From a virus: a stretch of DNA of 64,000 nt. The DNA is taken from positions 1-64,000 of the IMG/VR virus record IMGVR_UViG_3300020477_000990, one strand, 5' to 3'. The position numbers and the translations under genes are program-made. The number at the start of each line of letters is the position of its first letter. Position 1 is the first letter of the stretch. Below the pieces are notes generated by a model that worked only from the letters and a program-made list of their open reading frames with translations, did no database searches and was not told where the DNA came from. Of the stretch, positions 14,884 through 22,582 are shown one piece after another.

Positions 14884-15167
14884 TGCAAAAAGTAAAAAAG
14901 TTGTTTATAGAATCTTATCAAGAAAGCCCATTTTCGTTTTGGTGTGAAACAATTGAAACTATATTATTAGTTGGTGCAAGTGCTGTTTTAACTTTTACTA
15001 TATTAGAACCAGCTACTTGGATATTTGTTCCAATGTATTTGGTTGGGTCAGCATTAGGAATAATTAGTTCAGTTATACGTAAAGCGGCTATGGTAATTTT
15101 TTTATGTAGTTGGTTTACACTTATGAATTTAATTGCTTTAATAGTTTTAATTATGGATGTAATATGA
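14880..15167 (+). CDS. Membrane protein, unknown
   Basis: The 95-residue protein has three hydrophobic stretches (about residues 23-40, 45-65 and 70-93). The start is ATG 14880 or 14883 in an ATGATG overlapping the upstream stop. Its stop overlaps the next ATG. No family recognised. Confidence 0.6.
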   Translation: MMQKVKKLFIESYQESPFSFWCETIETILLVGASAVLTFTILEPATWIFVPMYLVGSALGIISSVIRKAAMVIFLCSWFTLMNLIALIVLIMDVI

Positions 15168-15682
15168 AGGTAGGAATAACATTCTCAACATTTGATTTAT
15201 TTCATTCTGGTCATGTGTTAATGTTAAAAGAAGCAAAAGAAAGTTGTGATCATTTAATTGCGGCTATACAAACAGACCCAACTATTGATAGACCTGGAAC
15301 AAAAAATAAGCCAGTACAGTCTATTGTTGAAAGGCAAATACAAGTTAACGGTTGCAAATACGTTGATTCTATAGTAGTATATGAGAGTGAAAAGGATGTC
15401 GAAGACATTTTAAAAAGTACTAAAATTGATGTTAGGATTTTAGGAATTGAGTATAAGGATAAAGAATTTACAGGCAAAAGTATTTGCAAAGAAAAAGGAA
15501 TAGAATTAGTGTTTAATAGTAGAGATCATGATTGGAGTACTACAGAATTACGTAACAGGATAGGAAATGTTATGCCAAAAAAGTCTGAATCGTCTAGTCC
15601 TGGAAAGACATTTGATGAAAAAATGGATGAAGAATTTAAAGATTTAAGTTTTTTAAAATACAAATATAAAGGGAATGTATGA
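15164..15682 (+). CDS. Cytidylyltransferase-like nucleotidyltransferase (TagD type)
   Basis: The 172-residue protein carries the class I nucleotidyltransferase HxGH motif in FDLFHSGHVLMLKEA and the second signature HDWSTTELRNRI (the ISTTxLR-type motif). These place it in the glycerol-3-phosphate cytidylyltransferase/PCT family, which makes CDP-activated head groups. ATG 15164 is used; the longer upstream frame overlaps the membrane protein. It neighbours FkbM methyltransferase and glycosyltransferase genes. Its substrate cannot be told from sequence. Confidence 0.85.
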   Translation: MKVGITFSTFDLFHSGHVLMLKEAKESCDHLIAAIQTDPTIDRPGTKNKPVQSIVERQIQVNGCKYVDSIVVYESEKDVEDILKSTKIDVRILGIEYKDKEFTGKSICKEKGIELVFNSRDHDWSTTELRNRIGNVMPKKSESSSPGKTFDEKMDEEFKDLSFLKYKYKGNV

Positions 15683-16632
15683 TGTACGCAGAAGAGTTAG
15701 TTAACAATTCAATTGGAAGGCAGTATTGGATTTATAAAGATGATGCTTTTTATCAACAAAGAATTGCAAATGCTGGTCCTTATCAAAAACAAAATTTATT
15801 AAGATTGCGAGAATTAAAACCAAATGCAAGAACTATATTAGACGTAGGTATGAATATTGGTATGAATACAATTGAATATGCCACGTGGGCTAAAAAAGTT
15901 CATGGGTTTGAACCAACTAAACAAACATATAATATGGCATTAAAAAATATAATATTGGCTAAAAAACAATTAAATGAAAATATGATTAAGCCATGGTATT
16001 TAAATGGTACTACAAATTTTAATGGAAAGTTTGGAGGATCTTTAGAAATGATAGGTGAAGTTAGTACATATAATCATGGGTTAGGTGATAAGCCAGGACA
16101 ATTTGAAATATTAATTAAAAAAGATAATGCTGGGCACAATCATATAGAAAATATTAATGTGCCGTTAGCTAATGGAAGAAAACGAAGAAGAACAGTTCAA
16201 CCAGAAAAAGAAATTGTAGAAGTTAAAACTTTAGATTCATATAATTTTGAAGATGTTGATATTATTAAAATTGATACAGAAGGTTATGAGTTTCCAGTAG
16301 TAATGGGTGCAGAGCAAACAATTGTTTCACAACGTCCTATTGTACAATTAGAAATGGTTGATGGGCAACCTGAACGTTTTGGATTTAGTTGTCAACAAAT
16401 ATATGATTGGTTTTTATCAAGAGATTTTGTAATTACATTATCTGATGGTACAGATGTTGGTACTAAATGGGAACATTACACTAAAAAAATGGAAAGATTC
16501 TTTATACATAAAAGTTTATTAAATGACGAATATCTTAAAGAAGTTGCAGTTAAAAGAACTAAAACAATACCTAGTAGTGAAGAAAAAAAATTAAAAGAAC
16601 AAATTGAACCAATAATGTTGGCACCGATATGA
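15679..16632 (+). CDS. FkbM-family methyltransferase
   Basis: The 317-residue protein has the SAM site ILDVGMNIGMNTIEYA with EP following (HGFEPTKQTY), and the FkbM hallmark DIIKIDTEGYEFPVVMGAEQ. FkbM enzymes methylate sugar or polyketide hydroxyls. The gene is in a chain of ATGA overlaps with the cytidylyltransferase before and the phosphoribosyltransferase after. A role in glycan or modified-nucleotide methylation is possible. Confidence 0.85.
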   Translation: MMYAEELVNNSIGRQYWIYKDDAFYQQRIANAGPYQKQNLLRLRELKPNARTILDVGMNIGMNTIEYATWAKKVHGFEPTKQTYNMALKNIILAKKQLNENMIKPWYLNGTTNFNGKFGGSLEMIGEVSTYNHGLGDKPGQFEILIKKDNAGHNHIENINVPLANGRKRRRTVQPEKEIVEVKTLDSYNFEDVDIIKIDTEGYEFPVVMGAEQTIVSQRPIVQLEMVDGQPERFGFSCQQIYDWFLSRDFVITLSDGTDVGTKWEHYTKKMERFFIHKSLLNDEYLKEVAVKRTKTIPSSEEKKLKEQIEPIMLAPI

Positions 16633-17111
16633 AAAAAGAATATTACAATTGGGAAAATATAGAAGATATGATATCTGATGTTGTACAGCAAATTGCTGTA
16701 GATGGAGATAACTTTAAACCAGATTACGTAGTAGGATTAACACGTGGAGGTTTAATACCAGCAACAATGTTAAGTCATTATTATCAAGTGCCAATGCATA
16801 CACTAGAAATTAAATTGCGTGACCATGCAGTTACGCCAGAATCAAATAAATGGATGGCGAAAGATGCAGTTGATGGAAAAAATATTTTAATTGTAGATGA
16901 TATTAATGATACAGGTGATACACTTGCTTGGATTAAACAAGATTGGGGAAAGTCAGGTGAAATAAATTGGCCTGCTAATATTAGATTTGCAGTTTTAGTT
17001 GAAAATGAGCCAAGTAAGTTTGGTGATGTTGATTATGTTTCAAAATTTATTAACAAAAACGAAAATCCTCAATGGATAGTATTTCCATGGGAAGAATGGT
17101 GGGCAATATGA
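16629..17111 (+). CDS. Phosphoribosyltransferase (purine salvage type)
   Basis: The 160-residue type I PRTase-fold protein has DYVVGLTRGGLIPATMLSHYY (the PPi loop region) and the PRPP signature ILIVDDINDTGDTL. It resembles xanthine/hypoxanthine phosphoribosyltransferases and would make a nucleoside monophosphate from a free base and PRPP. It overlaps both neighbours by 4 nt (ATGA). Confidence 0.88.
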   Translation: MKKEYYNWENIEDMISDVVQQIAVDGDNFKPDYVVGLTRGGLIPATMLSHYYQVPMHTLEIKLRDHAVTPESNKWMAKDAVDGKNILIVDDINDTGDTLAWIKQDWGKSGEINWPANIRFAVLVENEPSKFGDVDYVSKFINKNENPQWIVFPWEEWWAI

Positions 17112-17551
17112 ATAAATGGAAAGATGAACCATATCCGTGGCACAATGAACCGGTAAACAGATATCCAGATGAATTTAAAGATAGTGTCTGGGCAAGTGGA
17201 GATAGAAAACCAGTTCATGATGAACCATGCTTTGCAGTATATGAAGATAAGTATCCGGTTAAAAAAGGACACTTGTTATATATTCCAAAAACTAAAGATG
17301 CTCCAGGAATGATTGGGTTATGTTTTCAAGAAGCATATCGAAAAGGAATGGAAATGGTCAATGAAGGAAAAATTACAGGATTTAATTTAGGTATGAACTT
17401 TGGAGAGTCAGCAGGTCAAAGTATTTTTTGGCCTCATGTACATTTTATACCAAGAACAGATGGAGATCAAACAGGTCGACCTAAAGGTGTAAGACGTGCA
17501 TATCCAGATGATCCTTATCAACCTGAAAATATGAAAAAGGAAGTGAAGTAA
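17108..17551 (+). CDS. HIT-family hydrolase
   Basis: The 147-residue protein contains WPHVHFIPR, a variant of the HxHxHxx histidine triad with H-V-H-F, plus the upstream PVKKGHLLYIPK beta segment typical of the fold. HIT enzymes hydrolyse dinucleotide polyphosphates or AMP-conjugates. The first triad histidine is Pro-flanked and the last position is Pro/Arg rather than His, so activity is uncertain. ATG 17108 overlaps the upstream stop. Confidence 0.78.
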   Translation: MNKWKDEPYPWHNEPVNRYPDEFKDSVWASGDRKPVHDEPCFAVYEDKYPVKKGHLLYIPKTKDAPGMIGLCFQEAYRKGMEMVNEGKITGFNLGMNFGESAGQSIFWPHVHFIPRTDGDQTGRPKGVRRAYPDDPYQPENMKKEVK

Positions 17552-17552
17552 T

Positions 17553-18083
17553 ATGAACGTAGTAAATGAAATGTACAGAGATAAAGTACCACAAGTAACA
17601 TTTAAAGTTAGAGAAATGTTAACACCAGGTAAGTATGGTTGGAAAGATAAAACAACTGATGATTTTTTTAAAAATAAAACAGTTGTGCTATTTTCGTTAC
17701 CAGGTGCATTTACACCAACTTGTTCGTCTACTCATTTACCTGGATATGAAGAAAAGTATAAAGAACTTAAAAAATATGCTGATGACGTATATTGTATTAG
17801 TGTAAATGATTCATTTGTTATGAACAGTTGGGCAAAAGAGTTAGATTGTCAAAATGTAAAAATGATTCCAGATGGAAATGGCCATTTTACAAAAAAAATG
17901 GGTATGTTAGTTAATAAAGAACATTTAGGATTTGGCCAAAGAAGTTGGAGATATTCAGCATTAGTTAAAAACGGTGCTATAATGAAAATGTTTGTAGAAC
18001 CTGGAAAAAATGATAAAGGCGAAGATTTTGATCCTCTTGAAGTATCAGATGTAGACACAATGTTGGCCTATCTAAAAGGTTGA
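17553..18083 (+). CDS. Peroxiredoxin (Prx5/AhpC-TSA type)
   Basis: The 176-residue protein has the peroxidatic cysteine motif PGAFTPTCSSTHLPGYEEKY and the following VYCISVNDSFVMNSWAKEL, as in Prx5-type peroxiredoxins. It reduces peroxides with glutaredoxin or thioredoxin; two glutaredoxins are encoded in the same genome. It starts 1 nt after the HIT gene. A promoter for queE begins in its final codons. Confidence 0.93.
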   Translation: MNVVNEMYRDKVPQVTFKVREMLTPGKYGWKDKTTDDFFKNKTVVLFSLPGAFTPTCSSTHLPGYEEKYKELKKYADDVYCISVNDSFVMNSWAKELDCQNVKMIPDGNGHFTKKMGMLVNKEHLGFGQRSWRYSALVKNGAIMKMFVEPGKNDKGEDFDPLEVSDVDTMLAYLKG

Positions 18084-18107
18084 CATATTGCCTAAATACT
18101 ATATAAT
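18080..18107 (+). promoter_or_regulatory. Sigma-70-like promoter (TTGACA-N16-TATAAT)
   Basis: Perfect hexamers with a 16-nt spacer lie upstream of queE (ATG 18132). A second TATAAT at 18114-18119 lies closer to the start, and CTAAATAC at 18091-18098 resembles a late box. Confidence 0.7.
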
Positions 18108-18131
18108 ATGTAGTATAATGGATAATATAGT

Positions 18132-19058
18132 ATGACATTAGCACAGCATGAGTTTGGTAAAACTGTAGAAAAGAAGTTTTATTATTCAGAAATATTTCAC
18201 AGTATTCAAGGTGAAGGACATTATACAGGTGTTCCTACTGCTTGGATAAGATTCTTTTTATGTAATTTACAATGCAATGGATTTGGACAAAAAGATCCAA
18301 CAAATCCAGATACATATGAATTACCATTTGAAGACTTTGATGTATCAAGTGTAGATAAAGTAGAAGATCTTCCAGTATGGGATAAAGGTTGTGATTCGTC
18401 ATATACTTGGGCAAAAAAATTTAAACAATTAATGGGGTATGAAACTCCTACAGTATTAGCAAATAAAATTGTAGATATAATGAAAAATGAAAGTAATCCA
18501 GATGGATTATTTTTACATCCTGTTACAGGACAAAGACAACATTTATGTTTTACAGGTGGTGAACCATTAATGGTATTGGCACAAACAGCGATTGTGGGAA
18601 TTTATCAAGAATTACAAAAGCAAAATAATTTGCCAGGATCAATGACATTTGAAACTAATGGAACACAGAAATTAAGACCACAGTTTATAGATTGGGTAAA
18701 CTCAATTGATACAGAAGTGTTTTTTAGTTGTAGTCCAAAATTATTTACAGTATCAGGTGAAAAGTCTATGAAAGCAATTAAACCTGAAATAGTTGCAGAG
18801 TATAGAAAACTTTCTGATAAAGGACAATTAAAGTTTGTTGTAGGTTCTGAAGATAGAGAATGGGAAGAAATGGAATCAGTAATTAAACAATTTAAAGAAG
18901 CAGGTGTTGACTGGCCTATATGGGTTATGCCAACAGGTGCTAGAGAAGAAGAGCAAATAGAAGGTGCTGGTAAAGTAGCAGAAAAGGCTTTTAAACGAGG
19001 TTATAATGTTGCGGCAAGAGTTCACGTATATTTGTTTGGAAATGCAATAGGTACATAA
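18132..19058 (+). CDS. queE: 7-carboxy-7-deazaguanine synthase (radical SAM QueE) with insertion in the Fe-S motif
   Basis: The 308-residue protein starts like QueE: YSEIFHSIQGEGHYTGVPTAWIRF. The cluster cysteines are Cys44 and Cys48 (LCNLQC), but the third, Cys87 in KGCDSSYTW, is 38 residues further on instead of 2. The residues after it match the normal CDSxFTW of QueE, so an insertion of about 36 residues has entered the cluster loop. CFTGGEPLMV and FETNGT are further QueE markers. It works after FolE in 7-deazaguanine synthesis. Confidence 0.9.
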   Translation: MTLAQHEFGKTVEKKFYYSEIFHSIQGEGHYTGVPTAWIRFFLCNLQCNGFGQKDPTNPDTYELPFEDFDVSSVDKVEDLPVWDKGCDSSYTWAKKFKQLMGYETPTVLANKIVDIMKNESNPDGLFLHPVTGQRQHLCFTGGEPLMVLAQTAIVGIYQELQKQNNLPGSMTFETNGTQKLRPQFIDWVNSIDTEVFFSCSPKLFTVSGEKSMKAIKPEIVAEYRKLSDKGQLKFVVGSEDREWEEMESVIKQFKEAGVDWPIWVMPTGAREEEQIEGAGKVAEKAFKRGYNVAARVHVYLFGNAIGT

Positions 19059-19387
19059 TGAGAAGTTTAAAAGATTTATGGTTTGATGCAGAAGATGTTG
19101 TTAAAAAAATACAGATTAATTTTCCTGGATTTTTTGAAGTAGCAGTTAAAATATTAAAAACAGTAATACTGTTTATTTTATGTTCAGCTATTTTTATGAT
19201 TCTAATTGCAAAAGAATTTATAGTATCAATGTATAAAAAAATTAAATCTAAATTAAAAAAAGATAATGCTGTAGAAGAACTAGATGAATATGTAGATGAA
19301 TATGGAGCAAGAGAAGAAATTGTATTACCTGATAAAGTTGAACCAGGAGAATTAGATAAATTAGATAAAGTAAGGAAGTGGATGTGA
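19058..19387 (+). CDS. Single-pass membrane protein, unknown
   Basis: The 109-residue protein has one strong transmembrane segment (about residues 30-50, VILFILCSAIFMILIAKEF), followed by a basic stretch and a long acidic C-terminal tail. It starts by a TAATG overlap with queE. No family recognised. Confidence 0.6.
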   Translation: MRSLKDLWFDAEDVVKKIQINFPGFFEVAVKILKTVILFILCSAIFMILIAKEFIVSMYKKIKSKLKKDNAVEELDEYVDEYGAREEIVLPDKVEPGELDKLDKVRKWM

Positions 19388-19533
19388 TTGAAGAAGAACT
19401 TAAATTAAGTAAAACACAAAAAGAGTGGATAAAAGAGTTTATAAAAAAACATACAGCAAGAGGTTCACATAGATGGGCATTTTGGTGTGAAGGAATTATA
19501 ATAGGTTTAATAATAGGAACATTAATGTTGTGA
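19384..19533 (+). CDS. Small membrane protein
   Basis: A 49-residue frame starting with GTG inside the previous stop (GTGA). It has a charged N-terminal half and a C-terminal hydrophobic helix (GIIIGLIIGTLML). Its own stop overlaps the next GTG. It is supported by the coupled arrangement. Confidence 0.5.
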   Translation: MIEEELKLSKTQKEWIKEFIKKHTARGSHRWAFWCEGIIIGLIIGTLML

Positions 19534-19970
19534 TAAAAGATTTTTTAAAAAGTCGTGTACGAACTATATATGATAGAGATGGTAAAAAACCATATATGAT
19601 TAGATACTACTTGTTTTTAAAAGATAGAAAATGGTTTCCATTTAACTTTACATTACATAAAATTTGCTTATCAGACGAACCAACATTACATGATCATCCA
19701 TGGCCATGGATGTCAATTATTCTTAAAGGTGGGTATTGGGAATGGACTAGTAAGAAAAATCCAAAATGGAAAGGTCCTGGAAGAATGTCTTTTAGCTCAT
19801 CTAAAAGATTACATAGATTGCAATTAGGAAAAGATGTTTGGAATAATACTATTCCTTGTTGGACATTGTTTTTTATGGGTCCGAAAAGACGTGATTGGGG
19901 ATTTAAAGTTAAAGACAAATGGATTAATAACGAAAAATACTTATCTGATCGTAAAAAAGATGATAGCTAA
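19530..19970 (+). CDS. Cupin-like protein
   Basis: The 146-residue protein contains LHDHPWPWMSIILKGGYWEW, a cupin-type beta-barrel metal motif (HDH...E). It starts with GTG in a GTGA overlap. Small cupins of this type occur in phages with unknown function; a dioxygenase or sugar-binding role is possible. It overlaps the HNH gene by 11 nt. Confidence 0.6.
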   Translation: MIKDFLKSRVRTIYDRDGKKPYMIRYYLFLKDRKWFPFNFTLHKICLSDEPTLHDHPWPWMSIILKGGYWEWTSKKNPKWKGPGRMSFSSSKRLHRLQLGKDVWNNTIPCWTLFFMGPKRRDWGFKVKDKWINNEKYLSDRKKDDS

Positions 19971-20316
19971 ACAAATACCTACTTGTATTAATTATGGTTG
20001 TAATAGATTAGTTACTAAAAGTGGAAAGTATAAACTAAGGCCAGTTTGTTGGAAATGCCACGAATCATCATATGGTGCCAGACAATTAGAAGAAGGTGTA
20101 AAGTTTTTTAAAAAAGAATATTGTGAAAATGTTAATGGATTTTTAGGATATAAATGTACAGCACATATTCCTTATTCAGGAGCATTAGAATTAGATCATA
20201 AAGATGGTAATCAATATAATAATGTAGAGGCCAACATACAAACATTATGTAAAGTGTGTCATTCTTGGAAAAGTAAGCAAAGTAATGATTATAAAAAGAC
20301 TAAAGAAACAATTTGA
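19960..20316 (+). CDS. HNH endonuclease
   Basis: The 118-residue protein has zinc cysteines (CINYGC, CWKCH) and the HNH core LELDHKDGNQYNNVEANIQTLCKVCHSWKS. It could be a free-standing homing-type or packaging-related nuclease. The start ATG 19960 overlaps the cupin gene; the long upstream frame would be a shadow. The next promoter begins in its last codons. Confidence 0.82.
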   Translation: MIAKQIPTCINYGCNRLVTKSGKYKLRPVCWKCHESSYGARQLEEGVKFFKKEYCENVNGFLGYKCTAHIPYSGALELDHKDGNQYNNVEANIQTLCKVCHSWKSKQSNDYKKTKETI

Positions 20317-20341
20317 CAAAATGAATAAATACGTATATAAT
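20313..20341 (+). promoter_or_regulatory. Sigma-70-like promoter (TTGACA-N17-TATAAT)
   Basis: Consensus hexamers with ideal spacing. The expected start near 20348 leads into the replication gene run (unknown proteins, then exonuclease). It also contains AATAAATA, a late-like box. Confidence 0.75.
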
Positions 20342-20378
20342 GAAATATATAGATTATTTAAAACACGTAATAAAATTA

Positions 20379-20513
20379 ATGGCCTATGATAATATTATAT
20401 TGTTTCCTATGGACAAAGTAGTTAATAGTGATATTGAACATTTTGAAAAACAAGTAAAGCCATTAAAAGAAAAGAGTAAGGAAAAAAATGAAAAAGATAA
20501 AGATACCGTTTAA
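20379..20513 (+). CDS. Small unknown protein
   Basis: A 44-residue protein (MAYDNIILFPMDKVVNSDIE..., ending in a run of charged residues). The in-frame ATG at 20340 lies upstream of the predicted transcription start, so 20379 is preferred. It overlaps the next gene by 26 nt. Confidence 0.5.
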   Translation: MAYDNIILFPMDKVVNSDIEHFEKQVKPLKEKSKEKNEKDKDTV

Positions 20514-20907
20514 ATATAATCCAACTAGTTGGTTTTTAAAAGGAAAAGAAAAAGAAATAGCTCAAGCCAAATATGAACTTAAAGGAACTGCACTAGATAA
20601 AAAATTGGCTGACATTGATGAAAAGCCTTTTGTGACTGTACTTAATACACATTTTGATCCAAACAATCCAAAACAAGGATACTTTGAATTAGATTGGAAT
20701 GACTCATTTATTACTATGTTAAACAAAAATGGTTACTCAGGTATAACTGAAGATGAAACTGTTAATAAATGGTTTGATGATTTATGTAAAGGTATTGTTT
20801 TAGAAACAATGGATACAGATGTATTAGACGAGCTAAAGTCACAAAAGAAAGAAGCAGAAAGCATTAAGAAAACTGCATTAGAGGACGGCAAAGTTGAATA
20901 CTCGTGA
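20488..20907 (+). CDS. Unknown protein
   Basis: The 139-residue protein (MKKIKIPFKYNPTSWFLKGK...) contains FVTVLNTHFDPNNPKQGYFELDWND and a charged C-terminus. AAGGAAAAAA precedes its ATG. It is coupled to the exonuclease gene by a 4-nt overlap, which suggests a replication role. Confidence 0.65.
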   Translation: MKKIKIPFKYNPTSWFLKGKEKEIAQAKYELKGTALDKKLADIDEKPFVTVLNTHFDPNNPKQGYFELDWNDSFITMLNKNGYSGITEDETVNKWFDDLCKGIVLETMDTDVLDELKSQKKEAESIKKTALEDGKVEYS

Positions 20908-21896
20908 CATATATTTTAGTTGATACTGCAAATACATTTTTTAGAGCCAGACACGTTTCAGGTAGAGGCACAGACCTTGATACAAAGATTAGTTTAGCAT
21001 TTCATATACTTTTTAATTCACTTAAAAAAGCAAATACTATGTTTTCAGGATCACACGTTGTATTCTGTTTAGAAGGACGTAGTTGGCGTAAAGATGTATA
21101 CGAACCATATAAAAAGAATCGTGCTGTAGTATTAGATAAAAGATCAACCGGCGAAAAAGAAGAAGATGAAGTATGGTGGGAAGCATTTGATGATTTTTGT
21201 ACATACGTAAAAGAAAACACAAATTGTTCAGTCTTGCGTGAATTAACATCAGAAGCAGATGACTTAATTGCGTTATGGACTCAAGCACACCCAAATGATA
21301 AACACGTTATTATATCTTCTGACTCTGATTTTTATCAATTAATTAATAATAACATTTCTTTATATAATGGTGTAGCAAATCAAATTGTTACTGCAAATGG
21401 ATTTTATGATGAAAAAGATAAACCTATTATAGATAAAAAAACAGGGCTAACAAAAATGCCACCTAATCCAGAGTGGATGTTATTTGAAAAATGTATAAGA
21501 GGAGATTCGGCTGATAATGTATTTTCTGCTTATCCAAAAGTACGTAAGACAAAATTAGAAGAAGCATTTAATGATAGATCCAACCAAGGTTTTATGTGGA
21601 ATAATTTAATGTTGCAACGTTGGACAGATCATAATGGTATTGAGCATAGAGTAAAAGAATGCTATGAACGAAATCAAAAGTTAATTGATCTTACTATGCA
21701 ACCAGAAGAAATTAAAACAAAAATTTATAAAGAAATTTATGATGCACAAAATCCAAAACACGTTGAGCAAGTTGGTGTTCGTTTTATGAAATTTTGTGCA
21801 AAATATGGTTTAAATAAGTTATCTGAACAGCCAACTGACCATGCTCAATATTTAAATGCAGGATATCCTCGTGCTACAAGCGAAGCAAATAATTAA
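20904..21896 (+). CDS. RNase H / 5'-3' exonuclease (T4 Rnh-like, FEN superfamily)
   Basis: The 330-residue protein has the flap-nuclease acidic clusters: ILVDTANTFFRARH at the N-terminus, EADDLIALW, and ISSDSDFYQLI, followed by the helix-3-turn region RGDSADNVFSAYPK. T4 Rnh (305 residues) removes RNA primers at lagging-strand ends. It is consistent with the T4-like polymerase and clamp encoded elsewhere. It starts with GTG (GTGA overlap). Confidence 0.88.
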   Translation: MTYILVDTANTFFRARHVSGRGTDLDTKISLAFHILFNSLKKANTMFSGSHVVFCLEGRSWRKDVYEPYKKNRAVVLDKRSTGEKEEDEVWWEAFDDFCTYVKENTNCSVLRELTSEADDLIALWTQAHPNDKHVIISSDSDFYQLINNNISLYNGVANQIVTANGFYDEKDKPIIDKKTGLTKMPPNPEWMLFEKCIRGDSADNVFSAYPKVRKTKLEEAFNDRSNQGFMWNNLMLQRWTDHNGIEHRVKECYERNQKLIDLTMQPEEIKTKIYKEIYDAQNPKHVEQVGVRFMKFCAKYGLNKLSEQPTDHAQYLNAGYPRATSEANN

Positions 21897-22380
21897 AGAT
21901 TCATTTTGGATTTTAGAAAGCAATGAGCAAAAGGTTGGAACTATGAGGAAATCATCTAATACTTGGCAAATCTTATTAGAGCAAAATAAACAAGAATTTC
22001 AAGATTATAATGATGTAATTAACTTTTTAGGTTCAGATCCTTTAATTAAGAAAAAAAATAATATAGAAGAACCAGAAGCAGGAAAGTTTGATGTAAATGG
22101 GTATCCTACAGACATCAAGCCATATAATATTGAAGTACATAATAACTTACCAACCTACACTAAGACGTCAAAATCGCAGGTTAGGCATTGTGCAGGGTAT
22201 TATTGTGTAGAGTTTCCAAAGGGCTGGGTACCCTCTTATAACCCCAAATTACCTACCTTAATTGAGAATGCTATGTCGTTCGCAGGTCCATTTTATTCAG
22301 AAATGGAAATGCAAATCAACATAAATAATAAAAAGCGAGAAAGACGACAAGCATGGCAACAAACAACTACGAAAACGTAA
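21856..22380 (+). CDS. Unknown protein
   Basis: The 174-residue protein overlaps the exonuclease gene by 41 nt if ATG 21856 is used; an in-frame GTG at 21871 is an alternative. It has an N-terminal segment DSFWILESNEQKVGTMRK and a conserved-looking CAGYYCVEFPKGWVPSYNPKL. No family recognised. A DNA-binding replication partner next to Rnh is plausible. Confidence 0.6.
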   Translation: MQDILVLQAKQIIKDSFWILESNEQKVGTMRKSSNTWQILLEQNKQEFQDYNDVINFLGSDPLIKKKNNIEEPEAGKFDVNGYPTDIKPYNIEVHNNLPTYTKTSKSQVRHCAGYYCVEFPKGWVPSYNPKLPTLIENAMSFAGPFYSEMEMQININNKKRERRQAWQQTTTKT

Positions 22381-22580
22381 AGAATTTTTGCAATAGAGTT
22401 ATTAATTTAGAAAAGACTCATAGCACGGAAATTCGTCTAACTCGTGAAGAAGCTGTATCAATTATGTGTGAACTTAATCAATTGTTAATTAACGAATCTG
22501 CAAAAATTAAAGTTCCTGTAAGTAATACACAGAAAATGGTTTCTAGTGTATCTGTAGATGCAGGCACATTTAAGGATTAA
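22353..22580 (+). CDS. Unknown small protein
   Basis: A 75-residue helical protein (MATNNYENVKNFCNRVIN...) overlapping the previous gene by 28 nt. Two nucleotides separate its stop from the protease gene. No motif recognised. Confidence 0.55.
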   Translation: MATNNYENVKNFCNRVINLEKTHSTEIRLTREEAVSIMCELNQLLINESAKIKVPVSNTQKMVSSVSVDAGTFKD

Positions 22581-22582
22581 TA

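Noticed and set aside
20340-20378. Longer 57-residue start for the small gene ending at 20513
   Set aside because: ATG 20340 overlaps the -10 box and lies upstream of the expected transcription start; ATG 20379 fits better.
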